DNA from: Rhizomicrobium palustre
Lineage (GTDB): Bacteria > Pseudomonadota > Alphaproteobacteria > Micropepsales > Micropepsaceae
DNA: 64,000 nucleotides
Assembly (NCBI RefSeq): GCF_011761565.1
Contig: NZ_JAASRM010000001.1
Location: 806,139-870,138 of the forward strand
Reading direction: 5' to 3'
A program made the position numbers and the translations under genes. Under the pieces are notes generated by a model. It was not told the origin of the DNA, made no database searches, and saw only the letters and a program-made list of their open reading frames with translations. How positions within the stretch are numbered: position 1 is the stretch's first letter; every line of letters starts with the position of its first letter. Below are positions 27,437-35,857 of this stretch, piece by piece.

Positions 27437-29362
27437 GTGAAATTGCGTGTCTTGTCGGTTGCCGCGCTTATTGCGGCCGTGCCAGCTTCTGCGGCTGGGC
27501 TTATCAATCCCGTTTTCCAGGACCACGCGGTCCTGCAGCGCGATCAGCCGATCCGGATTTGGGGGACCGCCTCACCCAACGCCCGCATCACAGCCACATT
27601 GGGCACAAACACCGCCGAAGCGGTCGCCGATGCGCAGGGCCGTTGGCACAGCGAACTATCGGCAATGACAGCAGGCGGGCCCTATACGCTCAAACTGACC
27701 AGCAGCGATGGCACGAGCCAAACCCTGAGTGATCTTCTGATTGGCGATGTCTATCTCTGCTCCGGCCAATCCAACATGGCTTTTCGCGCGATGGAGGCAA
27801 TCGACGCGGGACCGGATATCCAGGTCTCCGCCAATGACGCCATCCGGTTAATGAGCGTTGCCAATATCACCAAGGCTACACCGCAAACCGAGCTACCCAA
27901 GCCTGGCACATGGGGCGCAGCCGAACCCAAGACGGTCGTGAATTTCTCCGCCGCCTGTTATTTCTTCGGCCGTGAGCTGCAAAAATCCGCACACGTTCCA
28001 CTAGGGCTAATCCAGTCGGCCTGGAGCGGCGCCAATATCACCTCCTTCATGAGCGCAGAGGTGCTGAAACGTGCGGGCGGAAACGATATGCGCCTTGATG
28101 CACTCGCGATCTATGCGCACGATCCCAAAGAAGGCGTGAAGCATTGGGGCGAGATCGCGGAAAGCTATTGGACCAAGAAACTCGGCTATGCCTTGTGGAA
28201 AGCGCCGGAGAAGAGCGCGACCTGGGCCGTAGCACCGAAAGACCTCGGCATCTGGACGGAATGGGGCGTGCCAGCACTGGCCCATTACGCCGGGCATGTG
28301 TGGTTCCGCACCTCGGTGAGCTTGACGGAAGAGCAGGCCAAACAGGCAGCGACGCTCTCGCTCGGCACCATCACCGAAGAAGATCAGACCTGGGTCAATG
28401 GCGCATTCATCGCCTCCACCTTTGGCTATGGCGAGCCGCGTAAATACGAACTCAAGGCGAACACGCTGCATGCAGGCGACAATGACATTCTGATCGACGT
28501 CTATTGCGGCTGGCGCGGCTGCGGCATGTTTGGCGCCCCTGAGGCACGCGCGATCACCCTGGCGGACGGCAGTTCGGTGAAGCTGAACGGCAGCTGGCGC
28601 TATCTCATGGATGCTACCGCCTCCACGCCACGCATTCCCTGGGGTGCAACCGCAGGCATCACCATGGCCTATAACGGCATGATCGCCCCGCTTGGCGATC
28701 TGGGGCTGAAGGGCGTGCTTTGGTATCAGGGCGAATCCAATAGCAGCGAACCGGAAGCCTATCGCGGGCTTCTAAAGGAATGGATGGCCGATTGGCGCCA
28801 GCAATTCAAAGCACCAAACCTACCCTTCCTGATCGTGCAGCTACCTGATTATGGCTTGCCGCCGTTCAAGCCCGAGGAATCCGATTGGGCACGCCTTCGC
28901 GAATCCCAGCGCCTTGCGGTGAATGAAGATGGTCATGCCGGGCTCGCGGTTACCATCGATATCGGTGACCATATGGGGCTGCACCCTTCCAATAAGCAGG
29001 AAGTCGGCCGCCGCTTGGCGCAAGTGGCAAAGCGCGTCGTCTATGGTGATGCCAACGCCAAGAGTGGCCCCGCACCGCAAAGCGTGACCCGCAAAGGCGG
29101 TGTGGTGACGGTGCGGTTTAGCGGTATCAATGGCAAGCTCGCGGCGGTGAATGCGGCCGATCCCATCGGTTTCGAGCTCTGCGATAGCAAAGCCTGCCAA
29201 TTCACCCCGGCGCATATCCAAGGCGAAACGGTTACAATCGCTGTGCCCAAGGGCTTGACGCCGACCAAGCTGCGCTATTGCTGGGGTGACGGGCCTGTTT
29301 GCACCCTCTACGATTCTAGCCGCCTTCCGGCCGTTCCCTTTGAAAGCAAGATCACGCCATGA
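27437..29362 (+). CDS. Secreted SGNH acetylesterase (sialate O-acetylesterase-like)
   Basis: 641-residue secreted protein. The best start is GTG 27437, six bases after GGGGAGA, which gives a clean signal peptide (KLRVLSVAALIAAVPASAA); the upstream ATG at 27359 does not. The SASA/DUF303 catalytic Ser112 is in LCSGQSNM, the second block WYQGESNSSEPEAY follows near 430, and the catalytic Asp/His pair is in DIGDHMGLHPSNK near 510. A galactose-binding-like jelly roll is inserted in the middle (about 270-370). Such enzymes remove acetyl groups from sialic acids or, in plant-degrading bacteria, from acetylated xylans. The xylan neighbours make the latter more likely. Confidence 0.88.
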   Translation: MKLRVLSVAALIAAVPASAAGLINPVFQDHAVLQRDQPIRIWGTASPNARITATLGTNTAEAVADAQGRWHSELSAMTAGGPYTLKLTSSDGTSQTLSDLLIGDVYLCSGQSNMAFRAMEAIDAGPDIQVSANDAIRLMSVANITKATPQTELPKPGTWGAAEPKTVVNFSAACYFFGRELQKSAHVPLGLIQSAWSGANITSFMSAEVLKRAGGNDMRLDALAIYAHDPKEGVKHWGEIAESYWTKKLGYALWKAPEKSATWAVAPKDLGIWTEWGVPALAHYAGHVWFRTSVSLTEEQAKQAATLSLGTITEEDQTWVNGAFIASTFGYGEPRKYELKANTLHAGDNDILIDVYCGWRGCGMFGAPEARAITLADGSSVKLNGSWRYLMDATASTPRIPWGATAGITMAYNGMIAPLGDLGLKGVLWYQGESNSSEPEAYRGLLKEWMADWRQQFKAPNLPFLIVQLPDYGLPPFKPEESDWARLRESQRLAVNEDGHAGLAVTIDIGDHMGLHPSNKQEVGRRLAQVAKRVVYGDANAKSGPAPQSVTRKGGVVTVRFSGINGKLAAVNAADPIGFELCDSKACQFTPAHIQGETVTIAVPKGLTPTKLRYCWGDGPVCTLYDSSRLPAVPFESKITP

Positions 29363-29871
29363 CGACGCCAATCACCAGCCGCCGGGCGGTTTTTGCGGCT
29401 ATGACCGGGGCGGCGGCGATGGCCAGTATACCGGCGCGTGCAGAAGACGGGGCGCCCGGCCTCGTCTTCGCCTTGGCAGCGACAGTGAAGATCGGGCCGT
29501 CACAAATGCCCGGGCCCACACCCTTTGGGACGCGCAATCGCATCCCCATTCTGGGTGGCACTTTCGAAGGCCCGAATATCAAAGGCACCGTGCTGCCGGG
29601 CGGCGCCGACTGGCAGCTCATCCGCCCGGATGGCGCGGTGACCCTCGACGCAGATTACATGATCCAAGCCGATGATGGTGCGCTGATCCACGTCCACAAC
29701 CGCGCCATCCTCACTGGCACACCGGGAAAATCTGATTTTTATCTGCGCTGCACGCCTGTTTTCGAGGCACCCATTGGCAAGCATGATTGGCTCAATAAGG
29801 CTGTCTTCGCGGGCGCGGTGGATGTGCTGGGGCCGGAGGGCGTGCGGGTGAGGGTTTATAAGATCGCTTGA
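29359..29871 (+). CDS. DUF3237-family protein with Tat leader
   Basis: 170 residues: a twin-arginine leader (ITSRRAVFAAMTGAAAMAS) and a small beta-barrel of the DUF3237 type. Characteristic segments are GGTFEGPNIKGTVLPGGADWQ, DADYMIQADDGALIHVHNRA and the C-terminal TPVFEAPIGKHDWLNKAVFAG. It overlaps the acetylesterase stop as ATGA, so the two are coupled. The family has no established biochemical role, but members often accompany sugar or aromatic catabolism. Export by Tat suggests a folded, possibly cofactor-bound, periplasmic protein. Confidence 0.82.
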   Translation: MTTPITSRRAVFAAMTGAAAMASIPARAEDGAPGLVFALAATVKIGPSQMPGPTPFGTRNRIPILGGTFEGPNIKGTVLPGGADWQLIRPDGAVTLDADYMIQADDGALIHVHNRAILTGTPGKSDFYLRCTPVFEAPIGKHDWLNKAVFAGAVDVLGPEGVRVRVYKIA

Positions 29872-30050
29872 TGGACGATTGTTAAGCGAAACGGGCATTT
29901 AAACCACATAAATCCACAAGGCAGCATTTTCCCGAACTTGAGCATTTATCGGCGTGCTTCATAATCTGCTTCGGTAATTATGAGGCGGCCGCCACGAATA
30001 CGATCGCGCATCAAGCAGGGGTCATCATCTACCGGGTCGAGAACGCCCGC

Positions 30051-30440
30051 GTGGAAGTGCTCTTGATCACCTCGCGCGAGACCAAGCGCTGGATCATTCC
30101 CAAAGGGAATATCGGCAAGGGTAAGACGGCGCTGCAAGCAGCAGAACAGGAAGCCTGGGAAGAGACCGGTGTGCGCGGCCATTTCCATAGTGATGTGCCG
30201 CTCGGCTTCTACATGTATTTCAAGGTCCGCGAAGACCACAGCCAAACGCCGATGAGCGTGGAAGTCTATATGCTGCACGCCGAGAGCCAGGCCAAGAAAT
30301 GGCCCGAAAAAGGCGAACGCAAGCTGCGTTGGTTGCCGGTGGCTGACGCAATCAAGAAGATCGAAGAGCCCGGCGTTGAGCCGCTCTTGAAGCGCGTCGC
30401 CGAGATGGAAGACGTGCTGGCGCGCGCCGCCGTCGTTTAG
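30051..30440 (+). CDS. Nudix hydrolase (5' end uncertain)
   Basis: Small Nudix-fold pyrophosphohydrolase acting on nucleoside-diphosphate-type substrates. The Nudix helix reads GNIGKGKTALQAAEQEAWEETGV: the EExG catalytic core is kept, while the outer E and R are replaced by K and Q, as in many alphaproteobacterial members of the DIPP/MTH3-like group. The first conventional start is GTG 30051, but the same frame upstream encodes NTIAHQAGVIIYRVEN, which looks like the missing first strand of the fold. GAGG at 29982-29985 lies eight bases before an ACG codon at 29994 that may be the true, non-AUG start. It converges on the PfkB gene with a 4-base overlap. Confidence 0.8.
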   Translation: MEVLLITSRETKRWIIPKGNIGKGKTALQAAEQEAWEETGVRGHFHSDVPLGFYMYFKVREDHSQTPMSVEVYMLHAESQAKKWPEKGERKLRWLPVADAIKKIEEPGVEPLLKRVAEMEDVLARAAVV

Positions 30441-31408
30441 ATCAGCCGGCTATACATCGCCCAATCTTCCGCCGCAGAGATGCTGACGGCGGAGGCCAGC
30501 GCCTCGATATCCTGCTTGGGCGGCAGATGCGGCCCCACCTTGCGCAGCTTTCCGCCTGCAAATGCCGTGGAGAGGCGTGCCAGTCTTTCAAGACCAGCCT
30601 CTTCCACCAAGGCGGCACAAAGCCCCGCCACCATGGCATCGCCCGCGCCGACCGAGGACAACGCCCCCACCTTCAGCGGCGCAGCGTAAAGCGCGCCTTC
30701 GGAGGAAACGAACACCGCCCCTTCGCTGCCGAGCGAGACCACCACCAAGGGAATGCCCTTGGCGTGCAAGGCACGGGCTTGGCGCAGCAGCGCGGCATCA
30801 TCCTCAATGGGGCCCATGACGGCGGCGAGCTCATCGCGGTTCGGCTTGACGGCGAAAGGCAGAATGGGACGGCTCAAGGCTTCCATCAGGGGCTCGCCGG
30901 ATACGTCGAGCACGACGCGGGTGCCGCGCCCTTCCCAATCGGTGGCGAGATCCGCCCAGACCGTGGAAGGCAGGCCCACAGGCAGGCTGCCGGAGAGGAC
31001 GATCAGCGTGGGCGATAGCGCCAAGAGGCGATCGTTGAGGCGCGTCAGCAAGGCTGGATCAAAGGAGAGGCCCGGCAGGTTGATATCCGTGGTGCGCCCG
31101 CCCGGCTCAGCCAGCTTCACATTGGTGCGGGTCTCGCCCTGCAAGCGCAGAAAGCCGTCATTGACGTTCTTAGCCCGGAACAGCGCCTCGAAGGCATCGG
31201 CATTGCTGGCGCCGAGAAAGCCCGACGCGGTGACATCCAGCCCCCAATCGGCCAGGCACGCCGCCACATTCACACCCTTGCCGCCCGCATGGGTCACAGC
31301 GGAGCGGGCACGATGCACCTGCCCCGGCTCGAACGCGTCGAGGCCCACCGTCATGTCGATGGCAGGGTTGAGGGTCACGGTGACAATACGCTCGGGCATG
31401 CGGGGCAC
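30437..31408 (-). CDS. PfkB-family hexose-phosphate kinase (1-phosphofructokinase/tagatose-6-phosphate kinase type)
   Basis: 323-residue ribokinase-fold kinase that phosphorylates a sugar phosphate. Family motifs are TLNPAIDMT (12-20), the AGGKGVNVA glycine signature (41-49), SGSLPVGLP (139-147), KPNRDEL (188-194) and the catalytic GAGDAMVAG with Asp257. The KPNRDEL and TLNPAID blocks match the FruK/LacC branch rather than ribokinase. ATG 31399 is an alternative start. No fructose PTS gene is adjacent, so it may act on fructose-1-phosphate or tagatose-6-phosphate made elsewhere. It is separated from ccmB by 54 bases on the same strand but is probably unrelated to it. Confidence 0.87.
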   Translation of the reverse strand: MPRMPERIVTVTLNPAIDMTVGLDAFEPGQVHRARSAVTHAGGKGVNVAACLADWGLDVTASGFLGASNADAFEALFRAKNVNDGFLRLQGETRTNVKLAEPGGRTTDINLPGLSFDPALLTRLNDRLLALSPTLIVLSGSLPVGLPSTVWADLATDWEGRGTRVVLDVSGEPLMEALSRPILPFAVKPNRDELAAVMGPIEDDAALLRQARALHAKGIPLVVVSLGSEGAVFVSSEGALYAAPLKVGALSSVGAGDAMVAGLCAALVEEAGLERLARLSTAFAGGKLRKVGPHLPPKQDIEALASAVSISAAEDWAMYSRLI

Positions 31409-31462
31409 TTCCTTCTCGCTGCCTAGCTAGCAAGCAGGACTGCCCAAGCGCAATGCGACCGC

Positions 31463-32128
31463 TCAGGCGGCAAGATTAAGACGTACAGCCGCAGCGGCGG
31501 CAAAAGGCGACAACGCCACGACAAACACCGAAAAGGCAGACAAAAGCGGCAGCGCGCCGTTGGAAAGACCGTCCAAGACGATGAGCACGGCGCTGGAGCC
31601 GAAGATCACCGCAGGCGACAGTAGTGGCAGCACGATCAGCGGTAGGATCAGCCCGCCCCGGCGCAAGGATAGCGTGAGCCCTGCCCCGATACCGCCAATG
31701 GCGCTGATAGCTGGCGTGCCGATCAGCAGCGAGAGGCACAGCACGCCCACGGCGGCGGGCGAGAGGGCGAAGAAGATCGACATCACGCCGGCGAGCAAGG
31801 TGAGCGGCAAGCCGGTGACCAGCCAATGCGCCATCATCTTGGCGAGTGACATCATCTCGAGGCTGAGGGTGGAAAGCGCGAGCTGATCGAGCCCGCCATC
31901 TTCGTAATCGGCCTGGAAGAGACGATCCAAAGCGAGGAGCGCGGCGAGCACAGCGGAGACCCACAGAATACCAGCGCCGACACGCGAGAGGAGTTTCAGA
32001 TCCGGGCCGATGCCGAGCGGCACCAAAGTCACCACCGCCGCGAAGAAGCCGAGCGCCAGAGCCGCGCCACCGCCGGTGCGCACAGCAAGCTGCACATCCC
32101 GTTTCAGGAGGGCCATAAACGCGCTCAT
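31463..32128 (-). CDS. ccmB: Heme exporter permease CcmB
   Basis: 221-residue inner-membrane permease of the CcmABCDE heme-handling complex, with about six helices. It begins SAFMALLKRDVQLAVRTGGG, typical of CcmB, and has the conserved LDRLFQADYEDGGLDQL segment and the LSLLIGTPAISAIGGIGAGLT helix. ATG 32128 overlaps the CcmA stop as ATGA and replaces a longer frame start at 32155. With CcmA it uses ATP to release holo-CcmE from CcmC so that heme can be delivered to apocytochromes. Last gene of ccmC-D-E-A-B. Confidence 0.92.
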   Translation of the reverse strand: MSAFMALLKRDVQLAVRTGGGAALALGFFAAVVTLVPLGIGPDLKLLSRVGAGILWVSAVLAALLALDRLFQADYEDGGLDQLALSTLSLEMMSLAKMMAHWLVTGLPLTLLAGVMSIFFALSPAAVGVLCLSLLIGTPAISAIGGIGAGLTLSLRRGGLILPLIVLPLLSPAVIFGSSAVLIVLDGLSNGALPLLSAFSVFVVALSPFAAAAAVRLNLAA

Positions 32129-32739
32129 GCCGCCCCCAAAACCAAACGTTCGCACTCCAGCCCGAGAGGTTCGTGCGTGGCGGCAATCACCATTCCGCCC
32201 TTGGCGGCATGATCGGCCAGCGCCTCGGCGACCAGCGCCTTGCCCGCAGTATCGAGCGCGGCGAGCGGCTCATCAAGCAGCCAGAGCGGACGGCCCACCA
32301 GCGACAGGCGCGCCAGCGCCAAGCGCCGCTTTTGCCCTGCCGATAAAATCGCGCCGCGCGCTTCTGCAAGATGTGCGATGCCGAAACGCTTCAAGGCGGG
32401 CATGATCTCGGCCTTGCTGCCAAACATCGCCGCCCAAAACGCGACCTGCTCGCGCACAGTGAGCTGGGCCTTGATGCCATCCTGATGACCCAGCCAGCCG
32501 ATGAAATCGGAGCGGTCCTCAGGATCGCTGACGGCGCGGCCATCTTCAGTGATGGTGATGCGGCCCGCAAAAGGTGGCAACAGGCCCGCAATCGCGCGCA
32601 GCAGCGAGGTCTTGCCGGAACCGTTGGGGCCTTCCAGCGCCAGAACGCGCCCGCCAGTGAGCGAGAGCGAAAGCCCCTTCAGCACCGCACGGCCGCCGCG
32701 CAGCAAAAGAAGATTATCGATGTCGAGCGCGATGGTCAT
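32125..32739 (-). CDS. ccmA: Heme exporter ATPase CcmA
   Basis: 204-residue ABC ATPase of cytochrome c maturation System I. Walker A GPNGSGKT is at 37-44, the signature region reads LSAGQKRRLALARL, which is the CcmA variant (SAGQ), and Walker B is LWLLDEPLAALD. A WLGHQDGIKAQLTVREQ segment covers the Q-loop region and is also CcmA-like. It is cytoplasmic and pairs with CcmB. It begins 31 bases after the ccmE stop and overlaps ccmB by four bases. Confidence 0.94.
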   Translation of the reverse strand: MTIALDIDNLLLLRGGRAVLKGLSLSLTGGRVLALEGPNGSGKTSLLRAIAGLLPPFAGRITITEDGRAVSDPEDRSDFIGWLGHQDGIKAQLTVREQVAFWAAMFGSKAEIMPALKRFGIAHLAEARGAILSAGQKRRLALARLSLVGRPLWLLDEPLAALDTAGKALVAEALADHAAKGGMVIAATHEPLGLECERLVLGAA

Positions 32740-32770
32740 GCTGATCGGTGCGATGCGCGAAAGCCTAAGC

Positions 32771-33220
32771 TCAGACGCCGCCGCCGCCTTCCCCCCAACG
32801 CCCGCTGCGCTTCAAGGCATCGACCACTTCCGGCGGCATGTATTTCTCATCATGCTTGGCCAAAACCTGATCGGCTTTGAAGACACCCTGCTCGTTCAAG
32901 CGGCCAATCGCGACCACGCCCTGACCTTCGCGAAAGAGCGAGGGAACGTCGCCGCTATATTCAACCGGAACCGTGTGGGCGCCATCGGAGACCACGAATT
33001 TCATCATCATGCCCGAGCCCTTTTTCACGCTCTTAGGCTCGACCAGGCCGCCAACGCGGAACGCGGTGCCAGCACTGACATGCTTATTCACGACATCGGA
33101 GGGGCTGTAGAAATAAAGGACGTTATCCTGCAGCGCGCTGATCACCAGCACGGCGGCACCCGCCCCGCCCAAAAGCAGCGCGGCAACGAAAGCGATACGA
33201 CGGCGTTTGCGCGCGTTCAC
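32771..33220 (-). CDS. ccmE: Heme chaperone CcmE
   Basis: 149-residue periplasmic heme chaperone anchored by an N-terminal helix (RRRIAFVAALLLGGAGAAVLVIS). The OB-fold follows, with FRVGGLVEPKSVKKG and the covalent heme-binding His in VLAKHDEKYMPPEV (HxxxY variant of System I). Start codon is GTG at 33220, overlapping the CcmD stop as GTGA. It accepts heme from CcmC/CcmD and passes it to CcmF. The C-terminal tail after the HxxxY motif is short. Confidence 0.94.
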   Translation of the reverse strand: MNARKRRRIAFVAALLLGGAGAAVLVISALQDNVLYFYSPSDVVNKHVSAGTAFRVGGLVEPKSVKKGSGMMMKFVVSDGAHTVPVEYSGDVPSLFREGQGVVAIGRLNEQGVFKADQVLAKHDEKYMPPEVVDALKRSGRWGEGGGGV

Positions 33221-33375
33221 GGTGTTTCGTCCTTGGTTAGAGCTTCAAGACGCTCTTTGGCGGTAGTGTAGCTCGTAGCGGCCCAGAACACCAAAGCGGC
33301 GATCGTGACCGCGCTGAGGCCGTAGGACCACCAGATGTAAAAGCCGTAGCCGCCTTGGGAGAGAAACTCGCTCAT
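33217..33375 (-). CDS. ccmD: CcmD small membrane subunit
   Basis: 52-residue single-helix protein (SEFLSQGGYGFYIWWSYG then AVTIAALVFWAAT) with a charged tail (AKERLEALTKDE), the expected form of CcmD, which stabilises CcmC-CcmE contact and aids release of holo-CcmE. A longer frame opens at 33561, but ATG 33375 overlaps the CcmC stop as ATGA, and the downstream end overlaps CcmE as GTGA. Confidence 0.88.
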   Translation of the reverse strand: MSEFLSQGGYGFYIWWSYGLSAVTIAALVFWAATSYTTAKERLEALTKDETP

Positions 33376-34091
33376 TGGGCCTCCACCATGCTGCGCATGC
33401 GACGGTTCAAAATCTCTGTGCGGATGCGCACCATCCAGAGCACGAAGAAGAGAAAGGTATAAGCAATCGCCATCAGAAACAGCGGCCAGAGAAAGACCGG
33501 CGAGATCGAGGGGCCATCCTTGCGCAGGATGCTCTCGCCCTGATGCAGCGTCGTCCACCACTGCACCGAGAACTCGATGATCGGCAGGTTGACCGCGCCG
33601 ACAATGGCGAAGATCGCCGAGACGCGCGCGGCGCGCTGCTCATTCTCGATGGCGTCGTTGAGCGCGATATAGGCGAGATAGATCAGCAGCAGCAGCAGAA
33701 ACGAGGTCAGACGGCCATCCCACACCCACCAGGCGCCCCACATGGGCTTGCCCCAAAGCGAACCGGTGACAAGGCCGAGCGCGGTAAACGCCGCCCCGAT
33801 GGGCGCTGCGGTTTTCGCGGCGATGTCGGCAAGCGGGTGGCGGTTCACCAGACCGAAGATGGAGGCGACCGCCATGGAGCCATAGGCCATCATCGCCACC
33901 CAGGCGGCGGGCACATGGATGAACATAATGCGGACGGTATAGCCCTGCTGATAATCGGGCGGCGTGGAAAAGCCGAGGAACAAACCAACGCCGGCGCAAA
34001 TCACCACGACGGCGATAAACCAGGGCAGAAGCGCGCCGCTCAAATCCATGAACTTCTTTGGATTGGCGAATTCGAAAATCGAAAACTTCAC
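33372..34091 (-). CDS. ccmC: Heme-loading protein CcmC
   Basis: About 239 residues with six helices. The periplasmic tryptophan-rich heme motif is WGAWWVWDGRLTS (about 115-127), and the flanking His ligands lie in FIHVPAAW and WWTTLHQGES. It loads heme onto CcmE. The frame opens at 34151, but GTG 34091 has GGGGA six bases upstream and gives a natural N-terminus (KFSIFEFANPKKFM). First gene of the ccmC-D-E-A-B block, whose promoter lies in the 819-base gap upstream. Confidence 0.93.
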   Translation of the reverse strand: MKFSIFEFANPKKFMDLSGALLPWFIAVVVICAGVGLFLGFSTPPDYQQGYTVRIMFIHVPAAWVAMMAYGSMAVASIFGLVNRHPLADIAAKTAAPIGAAFTALGLVTGSLWGKPMWGAWWVWDGRLTSFLLLLLIYLAYIALNDAIENEQRAARVSAIFAIVGAVNLPIIEFSVQWWTTLHQGESILRKDGPSISPVFLWPLFLMAIAYTFLFFVLWMVRIRTEILNRRMRSMVEAQ

Positions 34092-34910
34092 GGCGTATCC
34101 CCGAGGCCTGTTGGTTATCGGCGGCTTACCAAGTCTTCGCTGGCTTACCAAGTCCCGCCAAAAAAGTGCATAGGTAAAGCACCTTACCGGTTCGCGCTTT
34201 TAAAGCCTGCGTCACTCGGCGCCAAGAGAACAAGTTGTGGAAGGGTGTTTTGCGGTCGGGTTACGCGAAAATGACGGATACCCGAAAAAGGACATATACC
34301 CGAAAAGGATACGCCAAAGCGGGCCCTCATTGCTGAATGCCCGCTCGCACCGGATCGCAGAGGCTGGCGGAGACCATTGGGGAATGGATCAGCACCTTGG
34401 CCCGGCCTCCACGAGGTTGAAGCGAAAACGATTCTGCATCTGGCCTTCATCGGCGGCCCCGCTCTGACCTGGGGCGATGGCTCGATCATTGTCGCCTGGA
34501 CTTACGGAAAGGAAGCCCAGCACCTCTGTATGAGTCTCCGTGACTTTGCCCTGTGCCCAGCCGCGACCGTCGCCGCGCACTATTCCCGGCGGTTGCTCCC
34601 TGCAAACCCATAAGAACAAAATGGGAACTTGTAGCGGGATTTCAAGGGGTGGGGGGGGCTCATTTTGGCGAGGGTTCTCATGTCCGTTTTAGAATAGGCT
34701 ATTGCCATTAGCCCTTGCTTAGACAAGTGCCCAAAGCCCTCATTCTCAGCGCATAGAACCCAATCGCACGCAGTTGAATTGTTGCTGACCAGCCCATTAA
34801 CCGCTCCAACCTGCATGGCGATCATTATCGTAGCAATTTTAGCACCGGTGCGAATCGCTCTCACGCAATGCGGTATTGGCGTGGCTCAAGACTCGTGAGA
34901 GGAATCGAAA
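34092..34910. other. 819-base intergenic region with short direct repeats, no recognisable gene
   Basis: No frame here resembles a protein and the short frames on both strands overlap each other. Two small direct repeats are visible: GGCTTACCAAGTC at 34123-34135 and 34142-34154, and ATACCCGAAAAAGGA-like at 34278 and 34296. Base composition drops toward AT-rich in the last 200 bases. It must contain the ccmC promoter and that of the orphan gene at 34911. Confidence 0.5.
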
Positions 34911-35543
34911 ATGGTTGACGAAACGACACCTTCATTCGGACGCTCAGTCCTCGGGAAAGCCTTCTCAGATACCAAGCTATTCTTCCGATATACTATGCGC
35001 GACGCGATCCTCGCCATTACCACGCTCGCGTTAGGTGTTTGGTTTGCCTACACCTTCATAGGGAAAACCGACACCGTTAAAGAAATCGCTTTCATGGCTG
35101 CGTTTACATTTGCGCCCCTCTTCATTGTAGCTCTAACCATTTTCATTTGGCATCTGTGGCTCGCACCTGCTGCAATAACATATGAGGCCATGAAGTCAGT
35201 TCAACAGGCTATTGACGGTGCAAATATTGCGTCCGCGGCAAAGGAACACTCGATAAATTGGGCACCTTGGAAATACCGGTCTAAATTTACGATTTATGAA
35301 TTTGCCAAGATTCTTGCCAAGACGGATCCAGCCTCGCAAGCGATGAGTATGGAGGGATCAGCATTTGCCCGGTTGATCCTTGAGGATGTCAACAACAGAG
35401 CACTTCCTTACATTCAGGAATACGATGCTGGCTATGGTGGTACAAAGTACCGTGTCAAAACTAGTTACGACACATCGGTGAAACGAGAGGATGCCCTCCA
35501 GTGGGCCGCCGCCAAAGACTTCTCAACTGAGCACATTCGCTAA
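34911..35543 (+). CDS. Orphan membrane protein of unknown function
   Basis: 210 residues I cannot assign. Two hydrophobic helices (about 33-50 AILAITTLALGVWFAYTF and 62-87) are followed by a cytoplasmic-looking domain with FTIYEFAKILAKTDPAS, FARLILEDVNNRALPYIQEYDAG and an Ala/Lys-rich tail. The TIYEFA...DP...LI..DV pattern recurs in soluble domains of several mobile-element and phage-linked membrane proteins, so a horizontal origin is possible. GAGAGG sits nine bases upstream of ATG 34911. Codon use and GC content (about 47-50%) differ sharply from neighbours, and it sits on the opposite strand between the two halves of the ccm genes. Confidence 0.7.
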   Translation: MVDETTPSFGRSVLGKAFSDTKLFFRYTMRDAILAITTLALGVWFAYTFIGKTDTVKEIAFMAAFTFAPLFIVALTIFIWHLWLAPAAITYEAMKSVQQAIDGANIASAAKEHSINWAPWKYRSKFTIYEFAKILAKTDPASQAMSMEGSAFARLILEDVNNRALPYIQEYDAGYGGTKYRVKTSYDTSVKREDALQWAAAKDFSTEHIR

Positions 35544-35857
35544 ATCTTCTTGGTCATTCGCGAGTTCGTGCCATTTGGCTGTGGCCGGAGGTGACCCGGC
35601 CATGGGCAGTGAAGGTGTGATTAGCGCGGCGGAGCGGGATTGCAACTTTCCTCCCCCGCGCTGCGATAGCGCTTAGGCAGATAAATTCTCGACAAAGCGG
35701 GGGAGGTGCTGATCGAGCGGTAGCGAGAGAAGCGGAGGGGGGGACCGCTCCGCTGCTGGAACGATCCCCCCTCCGATTGCTTCGCAATCACCTCCCCCGC
35801 TATTCAGCCAAAGTGCGGCGGCTGGAGCTGCGCACCGCGGGGGAGGAAAGACTGTTC
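35544..35857. repeat. Concentric inverted repeats and a REP-like hairpin
   Basis: This gap carries a hairpin TGGCCGG...CCGGCCA at 35582-35602 related to the REP elements elsewhere in the window. Beyond it are three nested inverted pairs: 35646-35660 with 35836-35850 (15 bp perfect), 35696-35708 with 35789-35801 (13 bp perfect) and 35733-35742 with 35766-35775 (10 bp). The outer two share a centre near 35748. All arms are variants of GCGGGGGAGG. A long RNA or cruciform hairpin can form. Confidence 0.75.

Noticed and set aside
34184..34619. Possible small genes in the gap before the orphan gene
   Set aside because: Frames on both strands overlap, lack ribosome-binding sites and show no recognisable protein pattern.
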